Below are positions 62,067-64,000 of a stretch of DNA of 64,000 nt, piece after piece. The stretch lies in contig CAXTEJ010000003.1 in assembly GCA_964243295.1 (NCBI GenBank), positions 81,537 through 145,536 of the forward strand. The letters are read 5' to 3'. The translations under genes and the position numbers were made by a program. Under the pieces are notes generated by a model. That model was not told where the DNA came from. It did no database searches and saw only the letters and a program-made list of their open reading frames with translations. Origin of the DNA: CAXTEJ01 sp964243295 (GTDB lineage: Bacteria > Actinomycetota > Actinomycetes > Actinomycetales > Angustibacteraceae). Every line of letters starts with the position of its first letter. Position 1 is the stretch's first letter.

Positions 62067-62438
62067 TTCAGCCGGCGCGTCGTGCGGCGTCATCGGGGTC
62101 TGCTGGCTGCCGTGGTCGGGACCGACGTCGCTTCGTTCGAGTGGGACCGCGGAGTCGCCGCGATCGTCAGCGACGCTGCCGAGCACGCGCACGATGTCGC
62201 CGCCGGCGCGCCCCCCAGCTCTCTTGCCGTGATCATGCGATCCCGGCTCGCCGGACAGCCACGCGAAAGCGCAGCACCGTCGCGCAGGGGGCCTGACGCA
62301 CCGACCGGCCAGGTCGACACACCGCACGGGTCAACGACGAGTTCGGTGATGCCGGCGCGCAGCCGGTACGACGGGCCGCACGCGGGGGGTGGCAGCGGCG
62401 ATCCGATCGCTGTCGGTGGCGGCTGCTTGGATGAGCGG
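62067..62438. other. Gap before exodeoxyribonuclease gene
   Basis: A 372-base gap between the operon terminator and the exodeoxyribonuclease start. I see no further gene; several frames are open but none shows coding bias or a ribosome site. Confidence 0.4.
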
Positions 62439-63251
62439 GTGCTGAGAGTCGTCACCGCCAACGTCAACGGCGTCCGCGCCGCCGCCCGCCGCGGCGGGCT
62501 CGCGTGGCTCGTCGCCGCCGAGCCCGACGTCATCTGCCTGCAGGAGGTGCGTGCGGACGACGAGCAGCTGGCCGCCGAGCTGGAGCAGGGCGGCATCGGC
62601 GACTGGCACGTCGCCCACACCGAGGCCACCGACAAGGGTCGGGCGGGCGTCGCGGTCGTCAGCCGTCGGCCGCTCCTTGACGTGCGCGTCGATGCCCCCG
62701 GCTTCACCGCGGAGGGGCTGGACGGTGCGGGGCGCTGGGTCGAGGCCGACGTCGCCACCGACGCCGGACCCCTGACGGTCGTGTCGGCGTACGTGCACAC
62801 CGGCCAGGCCGGCACCCCGCGCCAGCTCGAGAAGATGCGGTTCCTGTCGGCCATGACCTACCGGATGGGCATGCTCGCCGCCGACCCGACCCGTCTCGCG
62901 GTGGTCACCGGCGACCTCAACGTCGCTCACAGCCAGCGCGACATCAAGAACTGGAAGGGCAACCTGAAGAAGTCGGGCTTCCTGCCCGAGGAGCGCGCGG
63001 TGATCGACACCTGGCTCGCCGGCGGCTGGGCCGACGTCCACCGCGAGCTCGCGGGCGAGGGGCCCGGCCCCTACTCGTGGTGGAGCTGGCGCGGCCAGGC
63101 CTTCGACACCGACACCGGGTGGCGCATCGACTTCCAGCTCGGCACGACGGCGCTCAGGGCCCGCGCACGCTCGGCGTACGTCGGCAGGGCCGCAACGTAC
63201 GCCGAGCGGTGGAGCGACCACGCTCCCGTGGTCGTGGACTATGACATCTGA
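62439..63251 (+). CDS. xth: Exodeoxyribonuclease III (AP endonuclease)
   Basis: A 270-aa Mg-dependent DNA repair nuclease that cleaves abasic sites and trims 3' ends. Motifs are VLRVVTANVNGVRAA, EPDVICLQEVRA (metal Glu), YVHTGQAGT (Tyr/His), VTGDLNVAHSQRD (Asp-Asn) and the final DFQLGTT and SDHAPV (catalytic Asp-His). The start is GTG with a GGATGAG-like site. It has the length of actinomycete ExoIII. A hairpin overlaps the stop. Confidence 0.93.
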   Translation: MLRVVTANVNGVRAAARRGGLAWLVAAEPDVICLQEVRADDEQLAAELEQGGIGDWHVAHTEATDKGRAGVAVVSRRPLLDVRVDAPGFTAEGLDGAGRWVEADVATDAGPLTVVSAYVHTGQAGTPRQLEKMRFLSAMTYRMGMLAADPTRLAVVTGDLNVAHSQRDIKNWKGNLKKSGFLPEERAVIDTWLAGGWADVHRELAGEGPGPYSWWSWRGQAFDTDTGWRIDFQLGTTALRARARSAYVGRAATYAERWSDHAPVVVDYDI

Positions 63252-63273
63252 GCGGCCGGACGACAGGCCGCTC
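63250..63273 (+). terminator. Terminator after xth
   Basis: GAGCGGCC and GGCCGCTC form a perfect 8-base stem with an 8-base loop overlapping the stop codon. Confidence 0.65.
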
Positions 63274-63489
63274 GGACATCTGAGCATTGCTGCGCCACCC
63301 CGACGAGCTCGTCGCCCGGCTGCACCGCCTCGTGGCCGTGCGGTCTCGGTGAGCCGGGCCGCCGCGACGGCTACGGGCGAGCCGGTGTGCCGACTGCTCC
63401 GAAAAGGCTGCTTCGCGGCGGTCGAAGCAGCCGTATCAGCACAGTCGGGTGGGATCGACAGCTCAACCGCCGGTCAGCCCGCGCGAGCG

Positions 63490-63725
63490 CCGCGCGCGTG
63501 GTGGTGGCGCCGCCCATGCAGCCGCGGTTGCGGCTGCTGGTTAACCCTTCCGGGTTGCCGCCGCCGGTGGCCGGGTGGGACGTCGTCGTGGACGGTGGCT
63601 GGCTGGCCCGCCCCGACCTGTCCGGGGCCCACGCTGCACGCTGCGGATCGCCGTCGAGTACGACGGCGACCATCACCGCGCCGACCGCGCCCAATGCAGC
63701 GCGACATCGCCCGAGACGTCCGGGG
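63490..63725 (+). pseudogene. Frameshifted DUF559-type protein remnant
   Basis: Three frames in turn give one conserved protein. The first frame has PMQPRLRLLVNPSGLPPPV then WDVVVDGGWLARPDL to about 63632. The second (codon at 63641) has LRIAVEYDGDHHRADRAQ. The third (codon at 63697) gives QRDIARDV. Joined, they match the DUF559 endonuclease-like tail (ARxDL...LxIAVEYDGDHH...RD). Two frameshifts and no start or ribosome site mark a decayed gene. Upstream (63274-63489) and the rest of 63252-63941 hold no intact gene. Confidence 0.6.
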
Positions 63726-63750
63726 TCAGGCGTCCGGCGCCGACGTCCGA

Positions 63751-63932
63751 CCCAGACGCCGGAGCGAGGGGCCCGAGCCAAGACGCCCGAGCCCAGGGGT
63801 CCGAGCCGTGGGGCCCGAGCTCAAGGGCCCTAGCCGAGACGCCCGAGCCCGGGGACCCGAGCCGAGGGGCCGAGCCGAGCGGCGGAGCCGAGACGCCCGA
63901 GTCCGGCGCCCGAGTCCGGCGCCCGGGGTCCG
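63751..63932. repeat. Degenerate CCGAGCC-rich repeat tract
   Basis: A 180-base stretch repeats CCCGAGCC with short G-rich spacers (GACGCCCGAGCC, GGGGTCCGAGCC, GGGGCCCGAGC, GGGGACCCGAGCC) about ten times at 10-16-base intervals. It runs from just after the pseudogene to the end of the right-hand gene and may expand or contract by slippage. Confidence 0.65.
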
Positions 63933-63941
63933 ATCAGTCGA

Positions 63942-64000
63942 TCACTCGCCGTCGGGCTCGGGGGCCGAGCCGGGCTTGCTCATGGTGCCCATGGCCTTGG
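63942..64000 (-). CDS. C-terminal end of a gene cut by the window edge
   Basis: Reading the minus strand, TGA at 63942-63944 ends a frame open to the window edge whose last residues are KAMGTMSKPGSAPEPDGE. The Pro/Ser/Glu-rich tail is low-complexity. A family cannot be named from so few residues. Confidence 0.45.
   Translation of the reverse strand, partial: KAMGTMSKPGSAPEPDGE

Noticed and set aside
63387..63833. 148-codon plus-strand gene near the right edge
   Set aside because: Only its middle shows conserved sequence, which continues in other frames; it is better read as a pseudogene running into a repeat tract.

Overview
The window is GC-rich DNA of an actinomycete. Starts are often GTG, many gene junctions overlap by 4 bases (GTGA or ATGA), and intergenic gaps are short. 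The gene order helicase - M23 peptidase - B12-binding protein - sucC - sucD - DUF6350 - purN - purH - folD - DUF3017 - mdh - icd is typical of Actinobacteria. The genus cannot be fixed from sequence alone; a relative of the Kineosporiales or Micrococcales is my inference.

Positions 1-9,100 are a surface-polysaccharide region. It has the end of a DUF1616-like membrane protein, four GT4-type glycosyltransferases, one GT2 glycosyltransferase and two exported GH5-like hydrolases. Positions 9,300-27,170 are a mixed stretch: a zinc-ribbon-like small protein, a DUF4397 surface protein with its class F sortase, an alpha/beta hydrolase, an amidase, a GH15-like glucoamylase, a sugar nucleotidyltransferase, two Nudix proteins (one with a decayed second Nudix copy), a YqjG-type reductase, a divergent PspC / histidine kinase / LuxR envelope-stress locus, a LarA-type racemase, a CynX-type exporter and a secreted glycerophosphodiesterase.

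Positions about 27,170-36,500 look like an accessory island. Coding density drops, base composition is less GC-rich, and there are long non-coding gaps. It holds an unknown 191-aa protein, a MazE/MazF pair, a membrane-embedded spermidine-synthase-like protein, a HEPN-type protein, an acetamidase plus APC permease pair, and a DHFR-like reductase. A 21-base direct repeat lies on either side of the amidase/permease pair.

Positions 36,600-54,500 are core: PIG-L deacetylase, PcrA-type helicase, M23 peptidase, succinyl-CoA ligase, CPBP protease, RidA, the purN-purH-folD one-carbon/purine group, malate dehydrogenase and isocitrate dehydrogenase. PurN and PurH both consume 10-formyl-THF and FolD supplies it.

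Positions 54,500-62,070 hold a seven-gene operon behind a 466-base structured leader: a nitrilase-family beta-ureidopropionase-like amidohydrolase, a dihydropyrimidinase/hydantoinase, an F420-type LLM oxidoreductase and a complete ABC importer with a THI5/NMT1-like binding protein. It reads as an uptake and ring-opening pathway for a pyrimidine- or hydantoin-like compound, and it is the most interesting system here. The window ends with exodeoxyribonuclease III, a frameshifted DUF559-type pseudogene, a degenerate GC repeat and the last codons of a minus-strand gene.
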